From Ectothiorhodospira marina (GTDB lineage Bacteria > Pseudomonadota > Gammaproteobacteria > Ectothiorhodospirales > Ectothiorhodospiraceae), in contig NZ_FOAA01000007.1 in assembly GCF_900109495.1 (NCBI RefSeq), positions 1 through 64,000 of the forward strand: a stretch of 64,000 nt of DNA, read 5' to 3'. The notes beneath the pieces were generated by a model. The model was not told the origin of the DNA. It worked only from the letters and a program-made list of their open reading frames with translations, and made no database searches. Of this stretch, positions 13,417 through 23,663 are shown piece after piece. A program made the translations under genes and the position numbers. How positions within the stretch are numbered: position 1 is the stretch's first letter; each line of letters begins with the position of its first letter.

Positions 13417-14457
13417 GTGCAGCTTCGTCCCGAGCAGCTGGAGTCCCATCTGGAAAAGACCCTGGCGCCCGTCTATCTGCTCTCCGGGGAGGAGCCGCTG
13501 CAGTTGATGGAGGCAGCGGATGCGGTGCGCGCCGCCGCCCGGTCGAAGGGCGTGGAGGATCGCGAGGTCTTCAACGTGGACAAGGGATTTGACTGGGAGC
13601 AACTCTCTGTCGCCGCCGAGAGTCTGTCCCTGTTCGCCCGACAACGCCTGCTGGAGTTGCGCCTGCCCACGGGCAAGCCCGGCCCCCAGGGTAGCAAGGT
13701 GCTGCAGGCCTATGCCCGACGTCCCGCCGAGGACACGGTCCTGCTGATCGAGGCCGGTCGCCTGGATGCCAATGACCGCAAGACCGCCTGGTGCAAGGCA
13801 CTGGAATCGGTGGGCGTGCTGGTGCAGGTGTGGCCACTGGACCTGCCCGGCACCCAGGCCTGGATGCAGCGGCGCATGCGCCGACACGGCCTGCAGCCCA
13901 CTGCCGAGGCGGTGCGTCTGCTGGCCGAACGGGTGGAGGGCAATCTGCTGGCCGCTGCCCAGGAGATCGACAAGCTGGTATTGCTGAGCGGCCCGGGGCC
14001 GGTGGATGCCGATGGGGTGCTGAGCGCCGTGGCCGACAGTGCCCGCTTTGGCGTCTTCGATCTGGTGGACGCAGCCCTGGCCGGTGAGACGGCCCGGGCC
14101 GTGCGCGTGCTCCAGGGGCTGAGAGATGAGGGCGTCGAGGACGTGCTGGTGCTCTGGGCCCTGGCCCGGGAGATCCGCGCCCTGCATCGCATGGCCGAGC
14201 AGGTGGAGGCCGGCAAGTCGGTCCAGCAGGTTCTGGCCGGTGTGCGTCCCCAGCGTCGTCAGCCCGTGGTGCGTCAGGCACTGCGCCGTCAGGGTGCCCA
14301 CGGTCTTGGGCGATTGCTATCTGGCTGTGCCCGGGTGGATCGGGCCATCAAGGGCCGTCATCCAGGCAACCCGTGGGATGAATTGTTAGACTTGACCCTG
14401 AACCTGGCCGGGGCCCATGTGGTGCCTGACCTTTCCCCACCGACAGGAACGCCGTAG
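13417..14457 (+). CDS. holA: DNA polymerase III subunit delta
   Basis: HolA opens the sliding clamp as part of the clamp loader. The 346-residue protein begins [20 protein letters not shown] from a GTG at 13417 and contains the typical [13 protein letters not shown] segment in place of a working P-loop. The C-terminal helical region ([14 protein letters not shown]) belongs to the delta collar domain. It follows lptE by 12 bases, and its stop codon shares one base with the proA start. Length is normal. Confidence 0.94.
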   Translation: MQLRPEQLESHLEKTLAPVYLLSGEEPLQLMEAADAVRAAARSKGVEDREVFNVDKGFDWEQLSVAAESLSLFARQRLLELRLPTGKPGPQGSKVLQAYARRPAEDTVLLIEAGRLDANDRKTAWCKALESVGVLVQVWPLDLPGTQAWMQRRMRRHGLQPTAEAVRLLAERVEGNLLAAAQEIDKLVLLSGPGPVDADGVLSAVADSARFGVFDLVDAALAGETARAVRVLQGLRDEGVEDVLVLWALAREIRALHRMAEQVEAGKSVQQVLAGVRPQRRQPVVRQALRRQGAHGLGRLLSGCARVDRAIKGRHPGNPWDELLDLTLNLAGAHVVPDLSPPTGTP

Positions 14458-15731
14458 TGTCCGATACAGCGAACGATGATATCCAGACGATGATGCGGGA
14501 CATGGGCCATCAGGCTCGTGCTGCCTCCCGTGACCTGGCGCGGGCTGAATCCGGGGCCAAGAACGCCGCGCTCACAGCCATGGCGGCGCTGATCGAGCAG
14601 CGTGCCGATCAACTCATGGTCGAGAACCGCAAGGATCTGGAGGCCGGCGAGCATCACGGTCTGGATGCGGCCATGCTCGATCGACTGGCCTTCACCCCGG
14701 AGCGGCTGGGTGTGATGGCGGAAGGCCTGCGTCAGATCGCCGCACTGCCGGATCCGGTGGGGGCCATCAGTGATCTGAATTATCGTCCCAGCGGGATCCA
14801 GGTCGGACGCATGCGGGTGCCCCTGGGGGTGATCGGCATCATCTTCGAATCCCGGCCCAACGTCACCGTGGATGCCGCCGGTCTGTGTCTCAAGTCGGGC
14901 AATGCGGCCATCTTGAGAGGCGGTTCCGAGGCCATCCATTCCAACCAGGCCCTGGCGGGCTGCATCCGGGATGGCTTGGACGCCGCCGGTCTTCCGGCCA
15001 ACGCGGTGCAGGTGGTGGCCACCACCGACCGGGCGGCCGTCGGCGCCCTGCTGCGCCTGAAGGACCATGTGGACGTGATCGTTCCCCGTGGGGGCAAGGG
15101 TCTGATCGCTCGGGTGAGTGAGGATTCCCTGATCCCGGTGATCAAGCACCTGGACGGGATCTGTCACGTCTATATCGATGACCATGCCCAGCTGGACAAG
15201 GCCACCCGGGTGACCGTGAACGCCAAGACCCAGCGCTATGGCACCTGCAATACCCTGGAAACCCTGCTGGTGGCCGAGGGTATTGCCCCTCGCGCCCTCA
15301 AGGCCCTCAAACCGTTGTTCGACGAGAAGGGTGTGGAACTGCGTGGTTGCCCGCGGACCCGGGCCTTTCTGTCGGACATCGCCGAGGCCTCGGAGGCTGA
15401 CTGGGATACCGAATACCTGGCCCCGGTACTGGCCATCCGGGTGGTGGCGGGCCTGGATGAGGCCATCGAACACATCAATACCCATGGCTCCCAGCACACC
15501 GACAGCATCATCACCGAGGATTACACCCGGGCGCGACGCTTCCTGCGCGAGGTGGATTCCAGTTCCGTGATGGTCAATACCTCCACCCGCTTCGCCGATG
15601 GTTTTGAATATGGATTGGGCGCGGAGATTGGCATCAGCACCGATAAATTGCATGCGCGCGGACCGGTGGGCCTTGAGGGGCTCACCACCCTCAAGTTCAT
15701 CGTCCTGGGCGATGGCCATGTGCGTGGCTGA
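14457..15731 (+). CDS. proA: Glutamate-5-semialdehyde dehydrogenase (gamma-glutamyl phosphate reductase)
   Basis: ProA reduces gamma-glutamyl phosphate to glutamate semialdehyde with NADPH in proline synthesis. The 424-residue protein shows family landmarks: [29 protein letters not shown], and the catalytic cysteine in [12 protein letters not shown] (near residue 263). It starts at a GTG that overlaps the holA stop and is followed by nadD after 30 bases. proA between holA and nadD is common outside the enterics. Confidence 0.96.
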   Translation: MSDTANDDIQTMMRDMGHQARAASRDLARAESGAKNAALTAMAALIEQRADQLMVENRKDLEAGEHHGLDAAMLDRLAFTPERLGVMAEGLRQIAALPDPVGAISDLNYRPSGIQVGRMRVPLGVIGIIFESRPNVTVDAAGLCLKSGNAAILRGGSEAIHSNQALAGCIRDGLDAAGLPANAVQVVATTDRAAVGALLRLKDHVDVIVPRGGKGLIARVSEDSLIPVIKHLDGICHVYIDDHAQLDKATRVTVNAKTQRYGTCNTLETLLVAEGIAPRALKALKPLFDEKGVELRGCPRTRAFLSDIAEASEADWDTEYLAPVLAIRVVAGLDEAIEHINTHGSQHTDSIITEDYTRARRFLREVDSSSVMVNTSTRFADGFEYGLGAEIGISTDKLHARGPVGLEGLTTLKFIVLGDGHVRG

Positions 15732-15761
15732 TTCCAGTCGGACGATGCGGCCGTTGAGCTC

Positions 15762-16400
15762 ATGATCGGTATCCTGGGCGGCACCTTCGATCCCATTCAC
15801 TTCGGCCACCTGCGCCCGGCCCTGGAGGTGAAGGAACACCTGGGCATGGATGAGGTGCGCTTCATCCCCTGCGGGTTGCCGCCGCACCGGCGCCAGCCCG
15901 CCGTGTCAGTCACGCATCGCGCGGCCATGGTGGAACTCGCCGTGCAGGGGCAACCGGGGTTTGTCATGGACCCCCGGGAATTGCAGCGGGAGGGCCCCTC
16001 CTACAGCGTGGACACCCTGGAGAGTCTGCGGGCGGAACTGGGGCAGGCGGTGCCCCTGTGCCTGATGCTGGGAATGGACGCCTTTGCCGGTTTGTCTTCC
16101 TGGCATCGCTGGCGGGAGATCACCCGGCTCGCTCATGTGGTGGTGTCCCACCGCCCCGGAAGCCCTGCGTCCCATGACCTGGGTGACTGGATGGAAGATC
16201 ATTGCACTCAGGATCCCCAGGACCTGCGCCGAACACCGGCAGGGCGCGTGTTCTTCCTGCCGGTCACCCAGCTGGACATCTCCGCCACCGCCATCCGTCG
16301 GCTTACCGCCCGGGGTTGCAGCCCCCTCTACCTGACCCCCAGGGTGGTGGTGGATTACATTGCCGACCAGGGCCTGTATGGCCCTGCGGCCATCCGTTAA
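15762..16400 (+). CDS. nadD: Nicotinate-nucleotide adenylyltransferase
   Basis: NadD adenylates nicotinate mononucleotide in NAD synthesis. The 212-residue protein begins [20 protein letters not shown], which holds the nucleotidyltransferase HxGH-type motif, and has the second motif ISATAIRR near the C-terminus. The ATG at 15762 is the natural start. rsfS follows after 14 bases and probably shares the transcript. Confidence 0.96.
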   Translation: MIGILGGTFDPIHFGHLRPALEVKEHLGMDEVRFIPCGLPPHRRQPAVSVTHRAAMVELAVQGQPGFVMDPRELQREGPSYSVDTLESLRAELGQAVPLCLMLGMDAFAGLSSWHRWREITRLAHVVVSHRPGSPASHDLGDWMEDHCTQDPQDLRRTPAGRVFFLPVTQLDISATAIRRLTARGCSPLYLTPRVVVDYIADQGLYGPAAIR

Positions 16401-16414
16401 ACAAGAGACTCAAG

Positions 16415-16801
16415 ATGCAGACAGAAACCCTGACGCAAATCGTCACCCATGCCCTGGAAGACATGAAGGCCCAGGACCTCAAGGTGATCGACGTGCGCGG
16501 TAAGACCTCCATCACCGATACCATGGTCATTGCCACCGGGAGTTCCAATCGCCATGTGAAGTCCCTGGCCGAGAATGTCCTGCGCAAGACCAAGGAGGCC
16601 GGCGTCATGCCGCTGGGCTCGGAAGGCGAGCAGGATGCCGAATGGGTGCTCGTGGACCTGAACGACGTGGTGGTGCATGTCATGCTTCCTCAGGTACGTG
16701 ATTTCTACAACCTGGAAAAGCTCTGGCTCACTGACGAGCAGGCCCGGCCCGAGGTCGACGAGGACTCCCCCGAGGCGGCCATCCGGCGCCTGCGCCGCTA
16801 G
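16415..16801 (+). CDS. rsfS: Ribosomal silencing factor RsfS
   Basis: RsfS binds ribosomal protein L14 and blocks subunit joining when nutrients are scarce. The 128-residue protein begins [20 protein letters not shown] and contains the family segments [19 protein letters not shown] and [15 protein letters not shown]. The ATG at 16415 gives the usual length; the open frame extends upstream into nadD but is not real there. rlmH starts three bases after the stop. Confidence 0.95.
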   Translation: MQTETLTQIVTHALEDMKAQDLKVIDVRGKTSITDTMVIATGSSNRHVKSLAENVLRKTKEAGVMPLGSEGEQDAEWVLVDLNDVVVHVMLPQVRDFYNLEKLWLTDEQARPEVDEDSPEAAIRRLRR

Positions 16802-16804
16802 GCC

Positions 16805-17275
16805 GTGCGCATTCACCTGCTGGCCATTGGCCACCGCATGCCCGGGTGGGTGAACGAGGCCTACCGGACCTACGCCCAGCGCCTGCCCGCCGAATGCCGC
16901 CTGGAACTGCGCGAGATCGCCGCGCCGCGCCGGGGGCGCAACGTGCCCGTGGAGCGCCTGCGGGAGCAGGAGGGCGAGTCCCTGCTGGCCGCTGTGCCCC
17001 GGGACGCCTGGGTGGTGGCCCTGGATGAACACGGTCGTGGCCTGGAGACCGCTGCCCTCTCGAGCCGGCTGGATGACTGGATGCAGTCGGGCCGGGATGT
17101 CTGTCTGCTGGTGGGGGGCGCCGACGGCCTTTCGCCCGCCTGTCGGGCACGGGCTGATTTCACCTGGTCGCTTTCCCCGCTGACCTTTCCACACCCGCTG
17201 GTACGGGTGATCCTGGCCGAACAGATCTACCGGGCCTGGTCGCTATTGCGCGGGCACCCCTATCACCGCGAATGA
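16805..17275 (+). CDS. rlmH: 23S rRNA (pseudouridine1915-N3)-methyltransferase RlmH
   Basis: RlmH is a SPOUT-fold methyltransferase that modifies pseudouridine 1915 in helix 69 of 23S rRNA. The 156-residue protein begins MRIHLLAIGHRMPGWVNEAY from a GTG. It has the knotted SAM site CLLVGGADGL...SLSPLTFPHPLVRVILAEQIYRAW and the typical C-terminus HPYHRE. It follows rsfS by three bases, the usual partner. maf follows after 13 bases. Confidence 0.96.
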   Translation: MRIHLLAIGHRMPGWVNEAYRTYAQRLPAECRLELREIAAPRRGRNVPVERLREQEGESLLAAVPRDAWVVALDEHGRGLETAALSSRLDDWMQSGRDVCLLVGGADGLSPACRARADFTWSLSPLTFPHPLVRVILAEQIYRAWSLLRGHPYHRE

Positions 17276-17288
17276 GTCGTCTCCAGCC

Positions 17289-17837
17289 ATGCTGATCCTT
17301 GCCTCCGCCTCGCCCCGTCGTCGTGAACTGCTGGACCAGATCGGGGTCTGCCATGAGGTGCGCCCCGTGGATGTGGATGAAACCCCTCACCCGGGTGAGG
17401 CCCCTGACGACTTTGCCCGGCGCATGGCCCGGGCCAAGGCCCTGGCGGGAGCGCGGATCGCCGATGGACGCCCGGTGCTGGGAGCCGATACGGTGGTCAG
17501 CATCGACGGTGATATCCTCGGTAAGCCCCGGGACCGGGAGCATGCCCTGGCCATGCTGGATCGTCTCTCCGGGCGGACCCACACGGTATATTCCGCTGTG
17601 GCCCTGATCCAGGAAGGGCAGGTCCGGGATGTTCTGAGTGTGACCTGTGTGCGCTTCAAGGCCCTGTCGGCGCGCGAGCGGGAGACCTACTGGGCCAGTG
17701 GCGAACCGGTGGACAAGGCCGGGGCCTATGGCATCCAGGGCCAGGGCGCCCTGTTCGTGGAACACATCGAGGGCAGTTACAGTGGCGTGGTGGGCCTGCC
17801 GCTGTTCGAGACCGGGGCCTTGCTGTCCGGGGACTGA
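17289..17837 (+). CDS. maf: Maf-family nucleoside triphosphate pyrophosphatase
   Basis: Maf proteins hydrolyse non-canonical or m7G and dTTP/UTP nucleotides to monophosphates and pyrophosphate. The 182-residue protein begins LILASASPRRRELLDQIG and has the family motifs LGADTVVSIDG, GKPRD and KAGAYGIQGQGALFVEHIEGSYSGVVGLPL. The last segment suggests the dTTP/UTP-specific (YhdE) branch, which fits the neighbour rng, as in E. coli yhdE-rng-yhdP. A 77-base gap separates it from rng. Confidence 0.92.
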   Translation: MLILASASPRRRELLDQIGVCHEVRPVDVDETPHPGEAPDDFARRMARAKALAGARIADGRPVLGADTVVSIDGDILGKPRDREHALAMLDRLSGRTHTVYSAVALIQEGQVRDVLSVTCVRFKALSARERETYWASGEPVDKAGAYGIQGQGALFVEHIEGSYSGVVGLPLFETGALLSGD

Positions 17838-17914
17838 ATCCCTCGGCATCCTGTATTGTGTAGCGGGGTCTGCCCGCCCGGGCGCCCAGACATCCAGAAC
17901 CAAGGCACCGAAGA

Positions 17915-19393
17915 ATGATGGGCACGGAAATTCTCATGAATGTCACACCCCAGGAGACCCGCGTGGCCCTGGTGGAAAACGGCGTGTTGATGGAGCTGAA
18001 CATGGAGCGCGCCCGCCGGCGCGGTCTGGTGGGCAATATCTACAAGGGCCGGGTGAGTCGTGTCCTGCCGGGGATGGACGCCGCCTTCGTGGATATCGGT
18101 CTGGAACGCGCCGCCTTTCTGCATGCCTCGGACGTGGCGCCGGTGGAGCGCGAGGAACTGCCTCGCGAGGAGACCGAGCGCAACGAGCCCATCCAACGGC
18201 TGCTGCGCGAAGGGCAGGACATCCTGGTGCAGGTGATCAAGGATCCCCTGGGTTCGAAAGGGGCACGTCTGACCACGTACATCACCGTGCCGTCCCGCTA
18301 TCTGGTGCTGATGCCCGGCAATACCACCATCGGTATTTCCACCCGTATCGAGGCGGATGCCGAGCGCGCGCGGCTCAAGACCACCCTGGAGGCCCTGCAG
18401 GCAGAGGTACAGACCTCCTACGGCTTCATCGTGCGCACCGCTGCCGAGGCCGCTGCCGTGGAGGCGCTGAAAAACGATGTGATCTTCCTGGAAAAACTCT
18501 GGCAGACCATCCAGCAATCCGCCCGGGCGGCCAAGGCCGGCTCCGAGGTCTATGCAGACCTGCCCCTCACCTTGCGCATCCTCCGGGACATGGTGGGTGT
18601 GGATCTGGAGAAGATTCGCATCGACTCCCGGGAGACCGTGCAGCGAGTGAGCGACTTCGCCCGGGAATATGTGCCCGAACTGGTGGACCGTATCGAGCAC
18701 TACCCCGGAGAACGCCCCATCTTTGATCTCTACAACGTGGAAGGGGAGATCCAGAAGGCCCTGGAGCGCAAGGTGGAACTGAAATCCGGGGGCTATCTGA
18801 TCTTCGATCAGACCGAGGCCATGACCACCATTGACATCAATACCGGCGCCTTCGTGGGTCATCGCAACCTGGAGGAGACCATCTTCAAGACGAATCTGGA
18901 GGCGGCCCACGCCATTGCCCGGCAACTTCGGCTGCGCAACCTGGGGGGCATCATCATTGTCGATTTTATCGACATGACTCAGGACGAGCATAAGCGCCAG
19001 GTGCTGCGCTCCCTGGAAAAGGCCATGGAAAAGGATTACGCCAAGAGCCAGATCTGTGACGTCTCTCCCCTGGGCCTGGTGGAGATGACCCGCAAGCGTA
19101 CCCGCGAGAGTCTGGAACACCAACTGTGTGAATCCTGTCCCACCTGTAGCGGTCGGGGTTACGTGAAGTCCGCCGAGACCGTCTGCTACGAGATGTTTCG
19201 CGAGATCCTGCGCGAGGCACGGCAGTTCGATGCCCGCGAGTTGCTGGTGCTGGCCTCTCAGGCAGTGGTGGATCTGCTGCTGGACGAGGAATCCGCCAGC
19301 GTGGCGCAGTTGCAGGAATTCATCGGCATCCCCATCCGTTTCCAGGTGGAGAGCCTGTACACCCAAGAGCAGTTCGATGTGGTTCTGCTTTGA
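17915..19393 (+). CDS. rng: Ribonuclease G
   Basis: RNase G is a 5'-sensing endoribonuclease in 16S rRNA processing and mRNA decay. The 492-residue protein has an S1-like RNA-binding domain in the first 130 residues (GNIYKGRVSRVLPGMDAAFVD...) and the catalytic DNase I-like domain with IDINTGAFVGH and IIVDFIDM aspartates. The zinc-link pair CPTCSGRG follows. It lacks the long C-terminal scaffold of RNase E, so RNase G is preferred. The start could be ATG 17915 or the adjacent ATG at 17918. yhdP follows, as in E. coli. Confidence 0.95.
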   Translation: MMGTEILMNVTPQETRVALVENGVLMELNMERARRRGLVGNIYKGRVSRVLPGMDAAFVDIGLERAAFLHASDVAPVEREELPREETERNEPIQRLLREGQDILVQVIKDPLGSKGARLTTYITVPSRYLVLMPGNTTIGISTRIEADAERARLKTTLEALQAEVQTSYGFIVRTAAEAAAVEALKNDVIFLEKLWQTIQQSARAAKAGSEVYADLPLTLRILRDMVGVDLEKIRIDSRETVQRVSDFAREYVPELVDRIEHYPGERPIFDLYNVEGEIQKALERKVELKSGGYLIFDQTEAMTTIDINTGAFVGHRNLEETIFKTNLEAAHAIARQLRLRNLGGIIIVDFIDMTQDEHKRQVLRSLEKAMEKDYAKSQICDVSPLGLVEMTRKRTRESLEHQLCESCPTCSGRGYVKSAETVCYEMFREILREARQFDARELLVLASQAVVDLLLDEESASVAQLQEFIGIPIRFQVESLYTQEQFDVVLL

Positions 19394-19434
19394 CCGGGGC
19401 CACGACATGACCCTCTAGCCCCGAGGCAGATCAC

Positions 19435-22400
19435 TTGTCCGCCAGGATTCTCGAGTTCTCCATCCGGGTTGCCGTCGTCACTGTCGTTCTGCTGGCTGCG
19501 TTGACCCTGGCCCTGCGGCTGATGGTTCCCCGCCTGCCGGGGCTGGAAGCGCGCCTGGAAGCGGAACTCTCCGAACTGGCGGGCCACCCGGTGACCGTGG
19601 GCGAACTGGACATCCGCTGGCGCCTGGTCTCTGCCCGGGTCAGCCTGGTCGATGTGCGCATCCAGGCCCCTGAACAGCCCGCGGCACTGCTGGAAGTGGG
19701 CGGCCTGCAACTGGATGTGAACCCGTTCGCCAGCCTGTGGCGGGGCGAACCCGCCTTCGGTCGGGTGCGGGTGCGGGATGCCGATGTGCATGTGCTGCGG
19801 GATGCCTCCGGCCGTGTCCGGGTCCAGGGGGCCGCCCCCGCCGATGAGGCCACGCCGTCGGCGGCACCCACCGATCTCACCGAACTCCTGGCCGGGCGCC
19901 GTTTCAACCTCGTCGACAGTCGCCTGCGCTGGGAAGATCGCACCCTGGGGATCGATTACCAGTTTGATGACCTGAACCTGGCCGTGGCCCTGGAGGCCAA
20001 TCGGCTGCGGCTGGCGGGCGATGTCTTCCTGCCTGCCCAGTTGGGGCATGCCCTGCGCGTGGGCATGGACCTGCGCCTGTCCGAGAAGCGGGATCAATGG
20101 CGCGGGCGGGCCTACCTTCAGGCCCAGGATCTGCAGGTTCAGGGCCTGCCCAGAGAGGCGAGCCAGCGCCTGGGGCTGGCGTCGGGCCGTATGGGTACCC
20201 GGCTGTGGCTCACCTGGGACCGGGGTCAGGTGGAGCAGGTTCATGTGGAACTGGAAGGACGTGAACTTGAACTGGCGGCCGGGGAGGGCAGCGAGGGGGT
20301 GCCCGCTGGCCTGGAGCATGTGGCCGGACGCCTGCTGTGGGAACGGGAGCAGACAGGCTGGCGCTTGCGGGGCAGCGATGTGCAACTGGAGCGCCAGGAG
20401 CTGAGTTGGCCGGAGGGCGGGTTCGAGCTGCGCTATCGGAAGGAGGATGGGGGCCGCCAACTGCAGGGTCATATCGACTATCTGCGTCTGGATGATATCG
20501 CGCCCTTGTGGGCGCACCAGCGGGTTCTGGAGCATGCCTGGCAGGACGCCGTCTCCGCTCTGGCTCCCAGGGGCACGGTGCATCAGGTGACCCTCAACCT
20601 GCAGCTGCCCACCGATGCCCCACCAAACCTGCATGCAGATGGACATTTCCGGGGGGTGGGCCTCTCTCCCCATGGTGCCGTGCCGGGGGTGCGTGGGCTG
20701 GAGGGTGGCTTTGCCTTCACGGGTGAGGAGGGTGAACTGTGGGTGGACAGCCCGGGGTTGGAACTGACCCTGCCGGATCTGTTTGACCATCCCCTGTGGG
20801 CGGATACTGCTCAAGGCACGATCCACTGGCAACAGGGGCCTGAGGGCCTGGTGCTGGGCACGCAGGATCTGCTCCTGGCCAACGAGGATATCCAGACCCG
20901 GGCCAGGGGCCAGGTGACCCTGGGCCAGGCGCCGGGCATGGACCTGGCTTTGGCATTCAGCGAGGGTAACGGTGCCCGCCTGGCACATTATCTGCCGCGG
21001 GGCATCCTGCCCGGGAATGTGGACAACTGGGTGAGCCGGGCCGTGGTGGAGGGGCGTGTGGTCTCCGGCAGCCTGCTGTTTCGTGGTCCCTTTGCCGCCT
21101 TTCCCTTCCGGGATCAGGAGGGGCGGTTCCTGGTGCGGGCACGCCTTGAGGACGGCATCCTGAATTACCAGGAGGGCTGGCCACGGTTCGAGGACTTCTC
21201 CGGCGAGCTGATCTTTGACAATCAAGGCATGGAGGCGCGCGCTGTTCGGGGGCGTCTGTCCAATGCGCGTGTCACCGATGCCCGGGTGCGGATCGAAGAC
21301 CTTCGCAGCCCGCGCCTCGACATCGAGGGTGGGGTCCAGGGGCGGCTCGTGGATTATCTTCGCTACGTCTCGACAAGCCCGCTGGGCGAGGGTCTGGAAA
21401 CCTGGCTTGCCCAGCTGCAGGTCGAGGGCGAGGGGCAACTGGACCTGCAGCTGGACATTCCCCTGCAGGGGCGAGATGCCATGGAGCGTCCCGATCAAGT
21501 GGAGGGTGTGTTCACCCTCCAGGGCAACCGCCTGGCCCTGGAGGGGCGCGACCTGGCCCTGGAGTCCATCCGGGGGCAGGTGGATTTCACGGAACGGACC
21601 GTGCAGGCCCAGGATCTCTCGGCCCGATTCAATGATGTCCCTGTGACCCTGAGGCTGGATCGCTTCGCCAATGGTGAGCTACAGGCCGAGGCTGAAGGAA
21701 TGCAGTCGATTCGTGCCCTGCTTGGCGAGGCCGTTCCCCGGGCGGTGGTATCCCGGCTGGAAGGGGCCTCCCTCTGGCGGGCCCACCTGCTCATCCCCCC
21801 GGAGAGCGCGCCCAGCCTGCGTTTGGCCTCCGACCTGGTGGGGGTGGCCTCAAGCCTGCCAGCGCCCTTTGACAAGCCCCGTTCATCCAGCCGCCCCCTG
21901 GAAGTGGAGATTCCCCTGGGAGCCGCCGGCCGTCCCCTCCGGGCATACCTTGACGGGGGGATCCAGGCCGTTGTCTCCCTGGTTGATGAGTCAGGGGTTG
22001 ATGAGTCCGGCGCGATGACGGGCGAGTTGCGTATGGGCCGTGGGGCGGCCCTGTTGCCGAGTGAGGGGTTTCGGGTGGTGGGTCGGCTGGACCAGGTGGA
22101 TGTGGACGACTGGTGGACGCTGGTCTCTGACCTGGAGGCGGCCCCTCTGGATGGTGCGGGCGGGGCGCTCAAGGAAGTGGATCTGCACCTGGGAACGGTC
22201 AGCCTGGCCGGTGGTCGCCAGACCCGGGATGTGGATCTCCATGCCCGACGGAACGCCGGTCACTGGGATCTGCAACTGGCCTCACCGCTGGTGCTGGGCC
22301 AGGTGCTGATCCCGGTGACACCCGATGATGGAACACCCCTGGTCATGGAACTGGACCTGCTGGATCTGGATCAACTCAGTCCCGGCGATACGGGGCAAGG

Positions 22401-23253
22401 GCCACGGGCCCCGATGGACCCACGTCGATTGCCGCCGCTGGACGTGAGCCTGGGCACCGTGGCCCTTGAGGGGCGACGCTTTGGCCCGGTGAGGCTGGTG
22501 ACCGAACTCACCCGCGACGGGCTGCTGATCCGGGAGGGCCGGGCGGTTACGGCGGGGGATCAGTTGCGGGGCCGGATGCAGGGCCATTGGACTGTGGATG
22601 AAGCAGGTCAACATCACACCCGGCTGGAACTCAAACTGGACAGTGACGATCTGGGCCGTGGTCTCACCGATTTGGGTTTCAATCATGCCTTCAGTGGCGG
22701 ACGGGCGCGGGTAGAAGCCATCCTGGAGTGGCCCGACGCCCCTGACCGCTTTGATCTGGCTGCGCTGGAGGGCGCGGGTGATCTGCGGGTAAGGGATGGC
22801 CGCCTCATTGAACTGGAACCTGGCGCGGGACGCCTGCTGGGCCTGTTCAGTCTCAACTTGCTGCCACGGCGCCTGGCTCTCGACTTCCGTGATTTTTTCC
22901 AGCGGGGCTTTGTCTTCGATGAGCTCGTCGGTAGCTTCCGGCTGTCCGGGGGCAATGTACATACTCCGGATCTGCGCATCGAGGGCCCCGCTGCTCGCAT
23001 CCGTATCCAGGGACGTACCGGGTTGGTGGATCGGGATTATGACCAGACCATCGTGGTCACCCCCAGTGTACGCGGTGCCCTGCCTCTGGCGGGGGCCCTG
23101 CTGGGTGGGCCAGTGGCGGGCCTGGCGGTATTCGTCTTTGATCGGGTGGCGGGCGTGGGTGAGCATATCGACGAGGCCTCCCGGGTGGAATACCGCGTGA
23201 CCGGCCCCTGGTCCAGCCCTCTTGTGGAGGGCGTGGCGCGAGGTGGGGAGTAG
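19435..23253 (+). CDS. yhdP: YhdP/TIGR02099 family AsmA-like envelope protein
   Basis: This is the largest gene of the window, 1272 residues. An N-terminal membrane anchor (about residues 10-32, VAVVTVVLLAALTLAL) is followed by a long beta-rich periplasmic body of the DUF3971/AsmA_2 type. In E. coli YhdP works with TamB and YdbH in phospholipid transport between membranes. The start is TTG at 19435, since no ATG precedes the anchor; the preceding gap is only 41 bases. The rng-yhdP-(nit)-tldD order supports the identification. Confidence 0.92.
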   Translation: MSARILEFSIRVAVVTVVLLAALTLALRLMVPRLPGLEARLEAELSELAGHPVTVGELDIRWRLVSARVSLVDVRIQAPEQPAALLEVGGLQLDVNPFASLWRGEPAFGRVRVRDADVHVLRDASGRVRVQGAAPADEATPSAAPTDLTELLAGRRFNLVDSRLRWEDRTLGIDYQFDDLNLAVALEANRLRLAGDVFLPAQLGHALRVGMDLRLSEKRDQWRGRAYLQAQDLQVQGLPREASQRLGLASGRMGTRLWLTWDRGQVEQVHVELEGRELELAAGEGSEGVPAGLEHVAGRLLWEREQTGWRLRGSDVQLERQELSWPEGGFELRYRKEDGGRQLQGHIDYLRLDDIAPLWAHQRVLEHAWQDAVSALAPRGTVHQVTLNLQLPTDAPPNLHADGHFRGVGLSPHGAVPGVRGLEGGFAFTGEEGELWVDSPGLELTLPDLFDHPLWADTAQGTIHWQQGPEGLVLGTQDLLLANEDIQTRARGQVTLGQAPGMDLALAFSEGNGARLAHYLPRGILPGNVDNWVSRAVVEGRVVSGSLLFRGPFAAFPFRDQEGRFLVRARLEDGILNYQEGWPRFEDFSGELIFDNQGMEARAVRGRLSNARVTDARVRIEDLRSPRLDIEGGVQGRLVDYLRYVSTSPLGEGLETWLAQLQVEGEGQLDLQLDIPLQGRDAMERPDQVEGVFTLQGNRLALEGRDLALESIRGQVDFTERTVQAQDLSARFNDVPVTLRLDRFANGELQAEAEGMQSIRALLGEAVPRAVVSRLEGASLWRAHLLIPPESAPSLRLASDLVGVASSLPAPFDKPRSSSRPLEVEIPLGAAGRPLRAYLDGGIQAVVSLVDESGVDESGAMTGELRMGRGAALLPSEGFRVVGRLDQVDVDDWWTLVSDLEAAPLDGAGGALKEVDLHLGTVSLAGGRQTRDVDLHARRNAGHWDLQLASPLVLGQVLIPVTPDDGTPLVMELDLLDLDQLSPGDTGQGPRAPMDPRRLPPLDVSLGTVALEGRRFGPVRLVTELTRDGLLIREGRAVTAGDQLRGRMQGHWTVDEAGQHHTRLELKLDSDDLGRGLTDLGFNHAFSGGRARVEAILEWPDAPDRFDLAALEGAGDLRVRDGRLIELEPGAGRLLGLFSLNLLPRRLALDFRDFFQRGFVFDELVGSFRLSGGNVHTPDLRIEGPAARIRIQGRTGLVDRDYDQTIVVTPSVRGALPLAGALLGGPVAGLAVFVFDRVAGVGEHIDEASRVEYRVTGPWSSPLVEGVARGGE

Positions 23254-23282
23254 GTGGCTGTTCGTCAATTTCATCTGAGTAT

Positions 23283-23291
23283 TGCTATAGT
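23283..23291 (+). promoter_or_regulatory. Candidate extended -10 promoter for the small secreted protein gene
   Basis: TGCTATAGT forms an extended -10 box only six bases before the ATG at 23298. There is no clear -35 box and no ribosome binding site, so any transcript from it would be nearly leaderless. Confidence 0.35.
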
Positions 23292-23297
23292 ACCGTC

Positions 23298-23645
23298 ATG
23301 TTGCCGAACCTCTGCAGGGCGCTGATCCCGTACCTCCTGGCCGCGCCCATGCTGGCCATGGCCGGCGAGCCCGTTTACTCCATGAGTGCCGATACCTGGT
23401 CCCGTCCCCGCGATGCGGGATCCCTGGTGTCCGAGCCCGCGCTGCGCAGCATCCTGTCCCGCTACGAGTCCAGTCGTGGCGGTCACATCGTGCTGCGTCA
23501 CCCTGCGGGTGAGCAGGGGCATCTCTGGGTGGCGGAACTGCAGGACTGGCTGGTGGCCCTGGGCGTGCCCTCCGAGCACATCCAGCAGGCGCCCACGGAT
23601 GATCTGGAAGCACACATCGAACTCACCCTCAATCCATCACCCTGA
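23298..23645 (+). CDS. Small secreted protein of unknown function
   Basis: I do not recognise this 115-residue protein. It starts MLPNLCRALIPYLLAAPMLA and has a hydrophobic stretch ending in AMAGEPVYS, which reads as a cleavable signal peptide with a site near residue 23. The mature part (about 92 residues) has one recognisable feature, the short basic-then-acidic run SRYESSRGGHIVLRHPAGEQG, and no cysteine. It lies between yhdP and the amidase gene on the same strand with gaps of 44 and 18 bases. Codon use is like that of its neighbours, which supports a real gene. Confidence 0.65.
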   Translation: MLPNLCRALIPYLLAAPMLAMAGEPVYSMSADTWSRPRDAGSLVSEPALRSILSRYESSRGGHIVLRHPAGEQGHLWVAELQDWLVALGVPSEHIQQAPTDDLEAHIELTLNPSP

Positions 23646-23663
23646 ACACCCAAGGGACTCAAC

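Noticed and set aside
19258-21498. Open frame of 746 codons opposite yhdP and rng
   Set aside because: No recognisable domain and low-complexity composition; a shadow of GC-rich codon use.
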